DNA of 64,000 nucleotides from Mucilaginibacter sp. OK283 (GTDB lineage: Bacteria > Bacteroidota > Bacteroidia > Sphingobacteriales > Sphingobacteriaceae). Position 1 is the first letter of the stretch. Each line of letters begins with the position of its first letter. Under the pieces are notes generated by a model. That model worked only from the letters and a program-made list of their open reading frames with translations. It was not told the DNA's origin and ran no database searches. The position numbers and the translations under genes were made by a program. Shown in pieces: positions 24,214 through 32,422 of this stretch. The stretch spans positions 1 through 64,000 of the forward strand of contig NZ_FODR01000022.1 in assembly GCF_900110415.1 (NCBI RefSeq), in the 5' to 3' direction.

Positions 24214-25475
24214 ATCTTACCGAACGTGACCTTAAAGTTATCTGGCACCCCTATACCCAAATGAAAACCGCGCCGCCGCCTGTACCCATTGTAAGGGGGG
24301 CGGGTGCTTTATTGTTTGATGAAACGGGCAAACAATATATTGATGCCGTATCGTCCTGGTGGGTAAACATTCATGGGCACTCGCATCCTTATATCGCCAA
24401 AAAAGTGGCCGAACAACTGCAGAAACTGGAGCATGTGATCTTCGCCGGCTTTACCCATGAAGGCGCTGTTGAATTAGCCGAGCGGTTATTGACCCATTTA
24501 CCCGATAACCAGCAAAAAGCATTTTACTCAGATAATGGTTCAACCGCCATCGAAGTAGCCATAAAAATGTGCCTGCAATACTGGAATAACAACGGCCAGC
24601 AACGCACCAAAATACTGGCTTTTAACAATGCCTACCACGGCGATACCTTTGGTGCCATGGCTGTAAGCGGCCGCAGCGCATTTACAAAAGCCTTTGATAG
24701 TTTATTGTTCGAGGTCGAATTTATCGATACCCCCAACAAAGAAAACATCCAAAGTCTCAAATCTCAAATCTCACACCTCAAATCTCAACTGGCTTGTTTT
24801 ATTTTCGAGCCACTGGTGCAAGGATCTGCAGGCATGCTGATGTACGAGGCTGAATACTTGAATGAACTGATGGCCCATTGCAAACAGGAAGGTGTGCTGA
24901 TGATTGACGACGAGATTTTCACCGGGTTTGGCCGAACAGGAAAATCATTTGCATGCGATTATCTTAATGTACAGCCCGATATTATGTGCTTTTCAAAAGG
25001 CTTAACGGGTGGCACCATGGCATTAGGCTTAACAACGTGTACCCAGCACATCTACGATGCTTTTTTATCTGATGATCGGTTGAAAACGCTTTTTCACGGC
25101 CATTCGTTCACGGCCAACCCGGTAGCCTGCGCATCGGCACTGGCAAGCCTGGATTTGTTTGAACAACCCCAAACAGCCGCAAATATTGAACGGATAGTTA
25201 ACGCGCATGCATTGTTTGCCGGTAAAATTAAACATCACCCTAAAATAAAAAACCTGAGGCAAACCGGTACCATACTTGCAATGGAGTGGGAAACCGGGGA
25301 TAATACCTCTTATTTTAGCTCGCTTCGCGATAAATTATACCATTACTTTTTAGCTGCCGGTGTTATATTACGCCCCCTGGGCAACGTAATTTACATTTTA
25401 CCGCCGTATTGCATTACTGATGATGAACTACAGTATGTTTACAGCAAAATAGAGCAGGCATTACAAGAAATATAA
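24210..25475 (+). CDS. bioA: adenosylmethionine-8-amino-7-oxononanoate aminotransferase
   Basis: A 421-residue class III aminotransferase. BioA features are WHPYTQMKTAPPP (10-22), SSWWVNIHGHSHP (about 49-61), SDNGSTAIEVAIKMCLQYW and the Schiff-base Lys in CFSKGLTGGTMALG (about residue 263). It moves the amino group of S-adenosylmethionine to 8-amino-7-oxononanoate in biotin synthesis. A run SLKSQISHLKSQ (about residues 182-193) is encoded by a short tandem word repeat (24751-24789) and looks like an insertion on a surface loop. It overlaps the Nudix gene by four bases and is followed after one base by a ferritin-like gene. No other biotin gene is in the window. Confidence 0.93.
   Translation: MNLTERDLKVIWHPYTQMKTAPPPVPIVRGAGALLFDETGKQYIDAVSSWWVNIHGHSHPYIAKKVAEQLQKLEHVIFAGFTHEGAVELAERLLTHLPDNQQKAFYSDNGSTAIEVAIKMCLQYWNNNGQQRTKILAFNNAYHGDTFGAMAVSGRSAFTKAFDSLLFEVEFIDTPNKENIQSLKSQISHLKSQLACFIFEPLVQGSAGMLMYEAEYLNELMAHCKQEGVLMIDDEIFTGFGRTGKSFACDYLNVQPDIMCFSKGLTGGTMALGLTTCTQHIYDAFLSDDRLKTLFHGHSFTANPVACASALASLDLFEQPQTAANIERIVNAHALFAGKIKHHPKIKNLRQTGTILAMEWETGDNTSYFSSLRDKLYHYFLAAGVILRPLGNVIYILPPYCITDDELQYVYSKIEQALQEI
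24751..24789 (+). repeat. word repeat inside bioA
   Basis: AAGTCTCAAATCTCAAATCT, then CACACCTCAAATCTCAA. Three to four copies of the word CTCAAAT stay in frame and encode the SLKSQ / HLKSQ motif. Similar words (TTCAAAT, CTGAAATC) fill intergenic repeats elsewhere in the window. Confidence 0.6.
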
Positions 25476-25476
25476 C

Positions 25477-26097
25477 ATGTTATTAAACAAACTTTTACCG
25501 CAAATAATAGCCGATAACCAGTTGCACGCCCGCTGGCTGAACACGCTGTCGCTGATGGAAAACACCGGGGCCCGCAAAATTTCAGCAAGTGAAGACCCGC
25601 TTACGGTGACCTATATTATCCTGAAACATGCTGCCGAAGAGCATCGCCATGCCTTTTACCTCAAAAAACAACTTGAAAAAACAGGTGTTGAGCTGCCAAC
25701 CTACGCCGCCGAATACCTGCTGGCCCCCGGCTCAAGCAAATACTACTTAAACCAGCTGGATATTGATGTTTGCCGCTACCTGAAAAGCGAATTGAACCTT
25801 ACAGGCCCCGAACTTCGTTTTGCGGCTTATTTGCTGGTAACATATGCTATTGAAGTTCGTGCCGATGAACTTTACCCCATTTACCAATCGGCCCTTGACG
25901 AAGCCGGCAGCAAGGTAAACGTAAAATCAATTATCCTGGAAGAAGAAGGGCACCTGGAAGAAATGCTTAACCAACTGCACAAATTTTCGCCCGATTGGGA
26001 AAAACACGCCAATAAAGCGGTAGCTTTTGAAACCAGGTTGTTTGAAATGTGGGTGAAGCAGTTGGGAGCTTCGTTAAATTCAAAATTCAAAAGTTAA
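25477..26097 (+). CDS. ferritin-like diiron protein of unknown function, coupled to bioA
   Basis: A 206-residue all-helical protein. It carries a complete four-helix diiron ligand pattern: Glu28, Glu55-x2-His58 (EEHRH), Glu126 and Glu156-x2-His159 (EEEGH). This is the ferritin-like arrangement of oxygenases, oxidases and MiaE-type hydroxylases. I do not recognise the family. It begins one base after the bioA stop, so it is translated with bioA; a role linked to biotin or pimeloyl supply is possible but unproven. The last residues (SLNSKFKS) are encoded by a word repeat that continues into the intergenic region, so the native C-terminus may have been replaced. Confidence 0.78.
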   Translation: MLLNKLLPQIIADNQLHARWLNTLSLMENTGARKISASEDPLTVTYIILKHAAEEHRHAFYLKKQLEKTGVELPTYAAEYLLAPGSSKYYLNQLDIDVCRYLKSELNLTGPELRFAAYLLVTYAIEVRADELYPIYQSALDEAGSKVNVKSIILEEEGHLEEMLNQLHKFSPDWEKHANKAVAFETRLFEMWVKQLGASLNSKFKS

Positions 26098-26110
26098 AAT
26101 TCAAAATTTA
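26073..26110. repeat. word repeat, TTCAAAA type, overlapping a gene end
   Basis: AATTCAAAATTCAAAAGTT, then AAAATTCAAAATTTA. The reverse complement matches 33080-33110 and 34121-34150 (TTGAATTTTTACTTTTGAATT type). It encodes the last seven residues of the diiron protein. Confidence 0.55.
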
Positions 26111-26409
26111 TTTCTGAACCGGAATTTGTTGAATTTAGGAATGTGCAGAATTTTTTAATTGGCCTGCTGACGAAATCCGACGTTTTTCATCGAGTATTTT
26201 GAATGCGTCTTCAATTGGGATGGAGGGTTCGTTAAGTAATTTCACTTCGTCATATAACCGAATATCTTCCAATTCGTCTAATTCTTCTTCTGTAGGCATA
26301 TTCAAATTACGGCTATTAAAAATAAAAAAGCAAACCTGGAGCAATCAATATAGCGTGTTTGTCAATCTAAATTCTGCCAATTCTTTAATTCTGAATTCCG
26401 GTTCAGAAA
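26111..26409. mobile_element. 299-bp terminal-inverted-repeat element carrying a small ORF
   Basis: The ends TTTCTGAACCGGAATT (26111-26126) and AATTCCGGTTCAGAAA (26394-26409) are perfect 16-bp inverted repeats. The subterminal parts (GAATTTAGGAATGTGCAGAATT and AATTCTGCC, AATTCTTTAATTCTG) also mirror each other loosely. Inside is a 54-codon ORF on the minus strand. The end sequence recurs at 54628-54771 and, as a single end, at 21391. No transposase is present, so it would be a MITE-like passenger or a cassette. Clear target duplications are not visible. Confidence 0.6.
26135..26299 (-). CDS. small acidic protein, antitoxin-like, inside a TIR element
   Basis: A 54-residue product from the ATG at 26299. 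The acidic start MPTEEELDELEDIRLYDEVK leads into NEPSIPIEDAFKILDEKRR, a pattern like short antitoxins found before RelE/ParE toxins, and the Ile/Pro-rich middle fits a toxin-binding tail. There is no toxin gene next to it: the diiron gene ends 38 bases away. The C-terminus is read through the terminal repeat. An upstream start at 26344 would add repeat-derived residues and is not favoured. The family call is tentative. Confidence 0.5.
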   Translation of the reverse strand: MPTEEELDELEDIRLYDEVKLLNEPSIPIEDAFKILDEKRRISSAGQLKNSAHS

Positions 26410-26446
26410 AAATCCTGTTAATCCTGCAAAATCCTGAAAATCGTGT
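26410..26446. repeat. word repeat, AATCCTG type
   Basis: AATCCTGTTAATCCTGCAAA followed by ATCCTGAAAATCGTG, directly adjoining the TIR element and ending at the stop codon of the next gene. Similar words are at 31707-31735. Confidence 0.5.
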
Positions 26447-28327
26447 TTAGTACCTCATATACTCCGTATAAACCTCCTGTAAAAAAGCCTTGCCGTATAA
26501 TAGTGCTCTATAGGTGGCTTTTGCATCCGCGTTTTTATTGCCGGTGTAAACTACCCTGCGGCCGGAGTTATCGTACGATACCACTTGTTGGGGTGCCATA
26601 AAACAAAAGCCATTGTCCCAGTCAAAAAAAGCAAAATCTTTGGTAGTAGGGTTTAGCAGATCTTTGGACCATTTGAACTGGTGATGGGGCAGGCCAAGCT
26701 GGGTAAGCAGGGTGGCGGCAATATCAGTTTGCCCGCCCAGTTTATTGATTTTTTTGCCCCGGTATTCGGGTTTTATTACTTCGCCAAAAAACAGCAGCGG
26801 GATATGGTATTTTACAGGGTTATAAGCTTCAGATACATTGCGTGGAAGGCGATGACCATGGTCGGCCACTAAAATAAACAGGGTGTTTTTATACCAGGCC
26901 TGCTTTTTAGCTTGTTCAAAATAGGCGTTGAGGCATGAGTCGGTAAAGTAGGCGGTACTCCTGAACTTATTGCTGGCATCACCCGCCTCATCGTCTTCCG
27001 GAAAATGTCCTTTTACGGGCAGCACAAAAGGCTCGTGATTGGTTGATGTTTGCAGGTAGGTAAAAAAAGGCTGCTTTTGTTGTTGGGCAAAATCCAGGTG
27101 TTTAGCAAAAAGCACATCGTCATAAACACCCCATTGGGTTTTTACCAGGTTTTGATCAAAGGCGGCTTCGTCGGTAATATGATCAACCTGGTGGTTTTTC
27201 ATAAACAGGTCAAAATGCATATAATTGCTTTTGCCGCCGTAAAAATATGACGTTGGATACCCCGCCGTCTTAAGCGATGACGCTATGGCCGGCAGCTTTT
27301 TATTTTTTAAAGTATCGGCAACAATGGTACGAATGGCCTGCGACGGAAAGCCGCTCATGATGGATACGATGCCTTTGTCGGTCCTGTCGGCAGATGAATA
27401 AATGTTGTTGAACAGGATGCCGTTTTTAATGAATTTTTCAAAATTGGGCGCTACGCCTTTATCGCCCCCTAATGACTCAATCACATCAGCCGTATAGCTC
27501 TCTATCTGGATAATGACAATGTTTGGCCTGTTGGTGGTAAGTATGTTTACCGCGCTGTCACTATTATAGCTATAAGCCTCCTGCACAAGCCGGGTAGCGT
27601 TGCCTGGCTGCATAAATACAAATGGGTTGTACGGGCGGCCAAGGTTTTCAACTACGTTGTTAAACAGGTTCCATTCGGTATTAAGAGCTGCCTGGTTTAA
27701 AAATTCATGATCAGAAAAATAGGCTGAGTTTTGATCGACAGGTACTGGTTGTAAACCGCCCCTCATGAGCAAAAAATTGGAAAAAAGGAGTAAGGCTATA
27801 ACCACGGCTTTTAGCCTGGGTTCGAGCACGGGCTTTTTAAAGTTAAAATCAATGATCTTTAATGACAGGAAGATACCCGATGCCAATATTATAATACATA
27901 TAAAAACGCTCCTGCCCACCGGTGATGATCCTGTTGAGGCAAATGCTTCGGACGGTGCGTCGTACAATGATTTAAATACCCTGAACACCACTTTGGTGCC
28001 CCACTCGCGGAAAATGTTGAAATTGAGCCCGGTATTTAACGAGATAAAAAACAGGCAAACCCAAACATATACTTTAAGCCAGATAGGTTTAACATGCGTT
28101 TTTGGTATGCACCAGTTAACCAGGAAAACCAACAGGGGGATGGCGCTGATATAGGCTGCTGCCGAAGCATCAAGCCGGAGGCCGTAAAAATAGGTCTGTA
28201 TAATGTCGCTTAGGCCGGCATCTTTAAGCTTGGGCAGAAAATATAGCTCAAACGCCAAACGGGTTATTGCGAAGAACAATAACCAGAATAAAAAAAATCT
28301 GACTAAACTAAAAAGGTTTCTTAACAT
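26447..28327 (-). CDS. LTA synthase family / sulfatase-fold membrane enzyme
   Basis: A 626-residue protein with about five N-terminal transmembrane spans (residues 1-200) and an extracytoplasmic sulfatase/alkaline-phosphatase domain. Metal and nucleophile sites are IVIIQIESYTADV (about 270-282), SADRTDKGIVSIMSG (Thr nucleophile region, about 312-326) and LVADHGHRLP (about 483-492). The family transfers or cleaves phosphoglycerol-type groups on lipids and glycans; in Gram-negative bacteria such enzymes modify periplasmic glucans or LPS. Substrate unknown. The track-like extension to 28339 uses TTG; the ATG at 28327 is preferred and lies ten bases after a TACTTTTG promoter motif. Confidence 0.88.
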   Translation of the reverse strand: MLRNLFSLVRFFLFWLLFFAITRLAFELYFLPKLKDAGLSDIIQTYFYGLRLDASAAAYISAIPLLVFLVNWCIPKTHVKPIWLKVYVWVCLFFISLNTGLNFNIFREWGTKVVFRVFKSLYDAPSEAFASTGSSPVGRSVFICIIILASGIFLSLKIIDFNFKKPVLEPRLKAVVIALLLFSNFLLMRGGLQPVPVDQNSAYFSDHEFLNQAALNTEWNLFNNVVENLGRPYNPFVFMQPGNATRLVQEAYSYNSDSAVNILTTNRPNIVIIQIESYTADVIESLGGDKGVAPNFEKFIKNGILFNNIYSSADRTDKGIVSIMSGFPSQAIRTIVADTLKNKKLPAIASSLKTAGYPTSYFYGGKSNYMHFDLFMKNHQVDHITDEAAFDQNLVKTQWGVYDDVLFAKHLDFAQQQKQPFFTYLQTSTNHEPFVLPVKGHFPEDDEAGDASNKFRSTAYFTDSCLNAYFEQAKKQAWYKNTLFILVADHGHRLPRNVSEAYNPVKYHIPLLFFGEVIKPEYRGKKINKLGGQTDIAATLLTQLGLPHHQFKWSKDLLNPTTKDFAFFDWDNGFCFMAPQQVVSYDNSGRRVVYTGNKNADAKATYRALLYGKAFLQEVYTEYMRY

Positions 28328-28336
28328 ACAGGGGTA

Positions 28337-28344
28337 CAAAAGTA
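28337..28344 (-). promoter_or_regulatory. -7 promoter element for LTA-synthase-like gene
   Basis: TACTTTTG on the minus strand, exact fit to TAnnTTTG, with only nine bases between motif and ATG. The leader would be very short or absent, which rules out the upstream TTG start. Confidence 0.5.
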
Positions 28345-28396
28345 AGTACTTTACTGCAATGTTAAGAAACCTTTAGCTTTTTGTTAAAGTAATTGC

Positions 28397-29041
28397 TTAC
28401 CTGCCGCCGCGCATGGCTTTCAAATCGTCCATCGTGATTTTTTCAAAATCGGCGGGGATACCAAAGGTGCCGGCAGGTAGTTTTTGCTCGGTTACACTTT
28501 TAACTGTAACCTCAGTTGACTGGCCCTGTGCAAATGAAGTATACTGCACCGGGAAACCACCGATGCCCGCGTAATATTTAGCTATACCAGTAGAAGGTAT
28601 TTCAATATCATTGGTAATCCATATGTCGTAAGTTTTGCTGGTTTTTTTATCGGTAGCAACTACTTTTTTACAGTTAAAGCCATTGATAACCTTAGTTTCG
28701 GTGCCCGGGGCAAAAGTAAATTGTGGTAAAGCTGCCATTGCCTGGTCAATATCATCCGGACTGGCTACTGCCGCTTTTTTAATGTTGGCAACAGCTACGT
28801 CAACTAAAACCACCATCGATGTAGCATCGGCGTTTGTTAAAATTTTGATATTGGCCGGTCCGTTTGAAAAAGCAAATGCACTTGAATCGGCCCTGAAATA
28901 GTTTTTAGCTTCAACGGGGCGTCCCATCATCTGGGTAGTGAAATCTATAACGCCCTCGCTGTACTTTTTTTGTGCGTTTGCACTCATTGCGGTTGCCGTA
29001 AGGGCAAGGCCCAAAGCAATACTTAAAGTTTTTATGCTCAT
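28397..29041 (-). CDS. secreted DUF4412-like protein
   Basis: A 214-residue protein with a clear signal peptide (cleavage after ANAQ, residue 23). The mature part is a beta-rich fold with the segment YFRADSSAFAFSNGPANIKI and the pair ETKVINGFNCKKVVATDKKTSKTYDIWITNDI, the typical look of DUF4412 proteins: a conserved Cys and a TYDIWIT strand. These are periplasmic or surface proteins of unknown function, possibly lipoprotein-carrier-like. Not in an obvious operon; the next gene upstream (comEC) ends 75 bases away. Confidence 0.75.
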   Translation of the reverse strand: MSIKTLSIALGLALTATAMSANAQKKYSEGVIDFTTQMMGRPVEAKNYFRADSSAFAFSNGPANIKILTNADATSMVVLVDVAVANIKKAAVASPDDIDQAMAALPQFTFAPGTETKVINGFNCKKVVATDKKTSKTYDIWITNDIEIPSTGIAKYYAGIGGFPVQYTSFAQGQSTEVTVKSVTEQKLPAGTFGIPADFEKITMDDLKAMRGGR

Positions 29042-29116
29042 TGTTTTAATTTGATTATTACCAATTTACCTGTTTTTAACTTAAAGACAAATTTATTGGC
29101 AGTTAGTTTAATGTTG

Positions 29117-31219
29117 TTAATTAGATACGGTAATAAGTGAATTGTTACGTTTTAATATTTTATAGTGTATGCTCAACGTTTTTGCAGTTGCCGCAAATCT
29201 TTCAATGGTTTGGCTACTGTTACTGCCATCAATGATCAATGTTTGGTAGCCATAGTTGCTATTTACCTCCTGTAAATTGGTGTGCGGGTTACCGGTAATA
29301 TATAAATAATTGGTCATCAGTTTGCCCGGTAGCTGCTGGTTTTGTAAATGCTTATCAAATATAATTAACCTTTTATTATAAAACTGCATTAACGCGCCGC
29401 GTTTTTTAAACCATGTTGAACTGATGTTTTGGCCTAATCCTATAATGCTGATATGCTGCACCTGTGCGCTATCTAAATAAGGTTGTACCGAATATTTGTA
29501 ATTTTTATCAGTATCGGCAAGGTTGGTAAGTACAATCGCGCTGCTGCCGTTTTTAAATACAATGCCCGTGTTTTTACGCAGGTTTAAAAATGCGATAGAA
29601 TGGGTGTTTTCGGCCCGGTACCTTTTCAGGCTGATGCTTGTGGCAAATAGCAGCAGGCTGGCCAGGCTAAGCTTTATAAGCCATATTTTTTTATTATACA
29701 AATAGTAAAACGCGCTTATAATGATTACATAAAGCAGTAAATACTCCGGCACGGTAAGCCATATTTTACCAATGCCGGCAAAAGGTGTATGTTCAATAAT
29801 TGCCAGTGCTTTATTCATGAACAGGATGGTGTACTCCAATAGCCGCGCCTGTAAAGTTGATAGTAGGGGCACCCATGAAAGCGCCAGGTAGGCAACACCG
29901 CTATACATAATAACCGATGTAGGTATAATAATGAGCAGGTTACTCAGCAAAAAATAAACCGGGAACTGGTGAAAATACAATGCGCTTAACGGAAATGTAA
30001 TAACCTGCGCCGCTATTGATACCGAGCAAGCCATCCAAACTTTATTGGCCCATTTATTTTTAAACTCCAGCCATTGATAAACAACCGGCTGTAACACTAC
30101 CAGCCCCGCCACAGCCAGGTACGATAACTGGAAACCAACATCTGTTATTAAAAGCGGGTTGTACAACAACAGCGCGAATGCCGATACGGCCAGGATGTTG
30201 AGTAAATTAATGTACCGTGCATAGGTTTTACCAATAATAACCATACTGATCATCACCGCTGCCCGGCAAACGGCAGGCGAGAAGCCGCTGAGCAGCGAAT
30301 AGTACCAGATTAGCGCGATAATGATAACCGCTTTTATTACCCGGCCATGCCGGTAGCCGTTTAAAAAGCCAAGCGTAAATTGTAACAGAATATAAATGAT
30401 GGCTACGTGCGCACCCGAAACCGATAATACATGAATAGTACCTGTTTTGGAATAGGCCTGCAAAATATCGCTGCTCAAATCGGCTTTGTACCCGAGTATT
30501 AGGGTTGATGCTACGGCTATGGCGGCCGGGTCATGCATTTGCTGCTTAAACCGGTTAATCATTTGCTGCCGCAGCCGCAACGAAAAGGCGATGAGCGGGT
30601 TACCGGTACCATGCATTACAACCCGGTACATCTCCGGGTATAAAAATGCCTGGTAGTATATATTTTGATGCGCCAGGTATTTTTTGTAATTGAATTCTCC
30701 TGGGTTAAAAGGGGGATCGATAGGGTTATATTTGGCCGGGATAACTAACTCATCGCCATATTGCAGGGATATGGCTGCACTGTCTTTAATGGTGATTAAT
30801 ATTGTGCCGGTAACTGGTTTTGATTGCTTATTGTTAATGCTTTGCCCAACCGTTGCTGTAAATCTTAGCAGGCCGTTTTTGAGCTGCGGTTCGGTGGTAA
30901 CTTTTATCGAAAGATATTGCGCCGGCCATCTGGAAAAATGTTGCCCATTGTTCAACTCGTTGTTATTGATTGCTGCGATGCAGCCTGCCAAAAACAGGAT
31001 GAGTGTGACTAATAACCCGCCAAGCCACCTGTTTTTATAAATAGCCAGCCGTTGGTAGGCTAAATTCAGGAAGATAAATGCAATGCCCAACCCGCAGAAA
31101 ATGCCCCAAAGTAAAGGCAGGTATGCAGCTGTGATAAAGCCGATACCTAAGGATATCCCTGATAAAAAGGGCAGGAGCAATACAACAAACGGGATCTCGC
31201 CTTTATGATTCGCGATCAT
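29117..31219 (-). CDS. comEC: ComEC/Rec2 DNA-uptake channel protein
   Basis: A 700-residue membrane protein. An N-terminal OB-like DUF4131 region (about 30-200, with YGDELVIPAKYNPIDPPFNPGEFNY near 147-170) precedes the competence core with about eight spans, marked by LSVSGAHVAIIYIL (about 260-273) and GFSPAVCRAAVMISMV (about 306-321). The C-terminal 150 residues lack the HxHxDH metallo-beta-lactamase motif that longer ComEC proteins have, as is common in Bacteroidota. The protein moves single-stranded DNA through the inner membrane in natural transformation. No other competence gene is nearby. Confidence 0.9.
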   Translation of the reverse strand: MIANHKGEIPFVVLLLPFLSGISLGIGFITAAYLPLLWGIFCGLGIAFIFLNLAYQRLAIYKNRWLGGLLVTLILFLAGCIAAINNNELNNGQHFSRWPAQYLSIKVTTEPQLKNGLLRFTATVGQSINNKQSKPVTGTILITIKDSAAISLQYGDELVIPAKYNPIDPPFNPGEFNYKKYLAHQNIYYQAFLYPEMYRVVMHGTGNPLIAFSLRLRQQMINRFKQQMHDPAAIAVASTLILGYKADLSSDILQAYSKTGTIHVLSVSGAHVAIIYILLQFTLGFLNGYRHGRVIKAVIIIALIWYYSLLSGFSPAVCRAAVMISMVIIGKTYARYINLLNILAVSAFALLLYNPLLITDVGFQLSYLAVAGLVVLQPVVYQWLEFKNKWANKVWMACSVSIAAQVITFPLSALYFHQFPVYFLLSNLLIIIPTSVIMYSGVAYLALSWVPLLSTLQARLLEYTILFMNKALAIIEHTPFAGIGKIWLTVPEYLLLYVIIISAFYYLYNKKIWLIKLSLASLLLFATSISLKRYRAENTHSIAFLNLRKNTGIVFKNGSSAIVLTNLADTDKNYKYSVQPYLDSAQVQHISIIGLGQNISSTWFKKRGALMQFYNKRLIIFDKHLQNQQLPGKLMTNYLYITGNPHTNLQEVNSNYGYQTLIIDGSNSSQTIERFAATAKTLSIHYKILKRNNSLITVSN

Positions 31220-31261
31220 TTATGATATAGAAAACAATAAAGATATGTTTTAGGAGGATAT

Positions 31262-31597
31262 CTACAACTGGTCCCTTACTTCCAGCAGGAATTTTTTGAT
31301 GTTTTCGAGCGAATCAATCACCCGTTGGTTTTCTTTATGGTCGCCCAGGTTGCTTTTCAGGTGTTCTTTGGCGCCGTTGAGGGTATAGCCTTTATCGCGG
31401 ATGAGGTGGAAGATGATCTTGAAATTCTCGATATCTTCCGGTGTAAAATAGCGGTTGCCTTTTTTATTTTTTTTAGGCTGAAGTACATCAAACTCCTTTT
31501 CATAAAAACGGATAAGCGATTGGTTTACATCAAACATGGCCGATACCTCGCCCATGGTGTAATACATCTTGCTTATTTCACGTTCTTTGTAAGCCAT
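31262..31597 (-). CDS. MerR-family transcriptional regulator
   Basis: A 111-residue regulator. Residues 10-80 form the MerR winged helix: YYTMGEVSAMFDVNQSLIRF, YEKEF, then GNRYFTPEDIENFKIIFHLI. A short coiled coil ends the protein, with no effector domain or Cys pair, so it resembles the small MerR-like proteins common in Bacteroidota with unknown signals. The ATG at 31597 is right next to a TACCTTTG -7 motif (31601-31608), so the mRNA is probably leaderless; the upstream TTG at 31603 lies inside the promoter and is excluded. Confidence 0.88.
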   Translation of the reverse strand: MAYKEREISKMYYTMGEVSAMFDVNQSLIRFYEKEFDVLQPKKNKKGNRYFTPEDIENFKIIFHLIRDKGYTLNGAKEHLKSNLGDHKENQRVIDSLENIKKFLLEVRDQL

Positions 31598-31600
31598 ATG

Positions 31601-31608
31601 CAAAGGTA
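31601..31608 (-). promoter_or_regulatory. -7 promoter element, probably leaderless merR-like mRNA
   Basis: TACCTTTG on the minus strand ends three bases before the ATG at 31597. With transcription starting five to seven bases past the motif, the mRNA would begin at or next to the start codon. Confidence 0.55.
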
Positions 31609-31611
31609 TCT

Positions 31612-31740
31612 TTTTGATTTTGGATTTGGGAGCCGGGATTTGGGATTTTTTGCCTGAGCCCGATTAATCAGATTATCAGATTTCGACAGGAACTCAAATT
31701 CATTACAATCCGGTCAATCCTGCAAAATCCCTAAACTGTA
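31612..31740. repeat. word repeats, GGATTTGGGA and AATCCTG types
   Basis: TTTTGGATTTGGGAGCCGG with GATTTGGGATTTTTT at 31612-31650, a CGATTAATCAGATTATCAG stretch, then CAATCCGGTCAATCCTGC, AAAATCC. No gene. The words match those at 34879-34925, 35872-35985 and 26410-26446. Confidence 0.55.
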
Positions 31741-32319
31741 TTAGCTTTTCATCTTCTTCAGCAATGCTTCCACAACTTTTGGAAAATGCAGGTGTTCCAG
31801 CTGCTGGCCTTTGAATTTGATCATCTCAAGGTTGTCGCCTGGTTCAATTTTGAATTTCGACTGATGGATAACTTCACCTTCATCAAACTGTTCGTTTACA
31901 AAATGAATGGTTATACCACTTTCTTCTTCCCCGGCATCTAAAATAGCTTTGTGTACATGATCTCCGTACATGCCTTTACCACCATATTTGGGCAGCAGGG
32001 CAGGGTGCAGGTTGATGATTTTGTTGGGGAATGCCTTTAATAATGACGCCGGAATCAGCCATAAAAAGCCGGCCAGTACGATAAGGTCTACCTGCAGGTT
32101 TTTGAGCAGGCGGATTACATCATCGGTCTCAAAAAATTCATGACGTGTAAATACGTGCGATGGCACTTCAAAATTGTCGGCTCGCTGTAACACAAAAGCT
32201 TGCGGGTTGTTGGTGAGTATCAATACAACTTCGGCCTCGGCATTGCGTTTAAAATACTCCATTATTTTTTGGGCGTTTGATCCCGAACCTGAAGCAAAAA
32301 TGGCAATTCGTTTCTTCAT
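31741..32319 (-). CDS. purN: phosphoribosylglycinamide formyltransferase
   Basis: A 192-residue enzyme of normal PurN length. It has the N-terminal AIFASGSGSNAQKI (5-18), the core INLHPALLPKYGGKGMYG (about 103-120, with the Asn-x-His catalytic pair) and ESGITIHFV with the following Asp (about 134-145). It transfers a formyl group from 10-formyl-tetrahydrofolate to GAR in purine synthesis. It stands alone, not in a pur operon. A short repeat-filled gap separates it from the merR-like gene. Confidence 0.93.
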   Translation of the reverse strand: MKKRIAIFASGSGSNAQKIMEYFKRNAEAEVVLILTNNPQAFVLQRADNFEVPSHVFTRHEFFETDDVIRLLKNLQVDLIVLAGFLWLIPASLLKAFPNKIINLHPALLPKYGGKGMYGDHVHKAILDAGEEESGITIHFVNEQFDEGEVIHQSKFKIEPGDNLEMIKFKGQQLEHLHFPKVVEALLKKMKS

Positions 32320-32422
32320 TAAAGTTTTTCAAAGGTGATGAAACTGCCTCAAACGGTAATTAATATGTTAAGGGCAATTTATAAACCGTTCAATAATATT
32401 CAAATATAATTTTTTATGTGAT

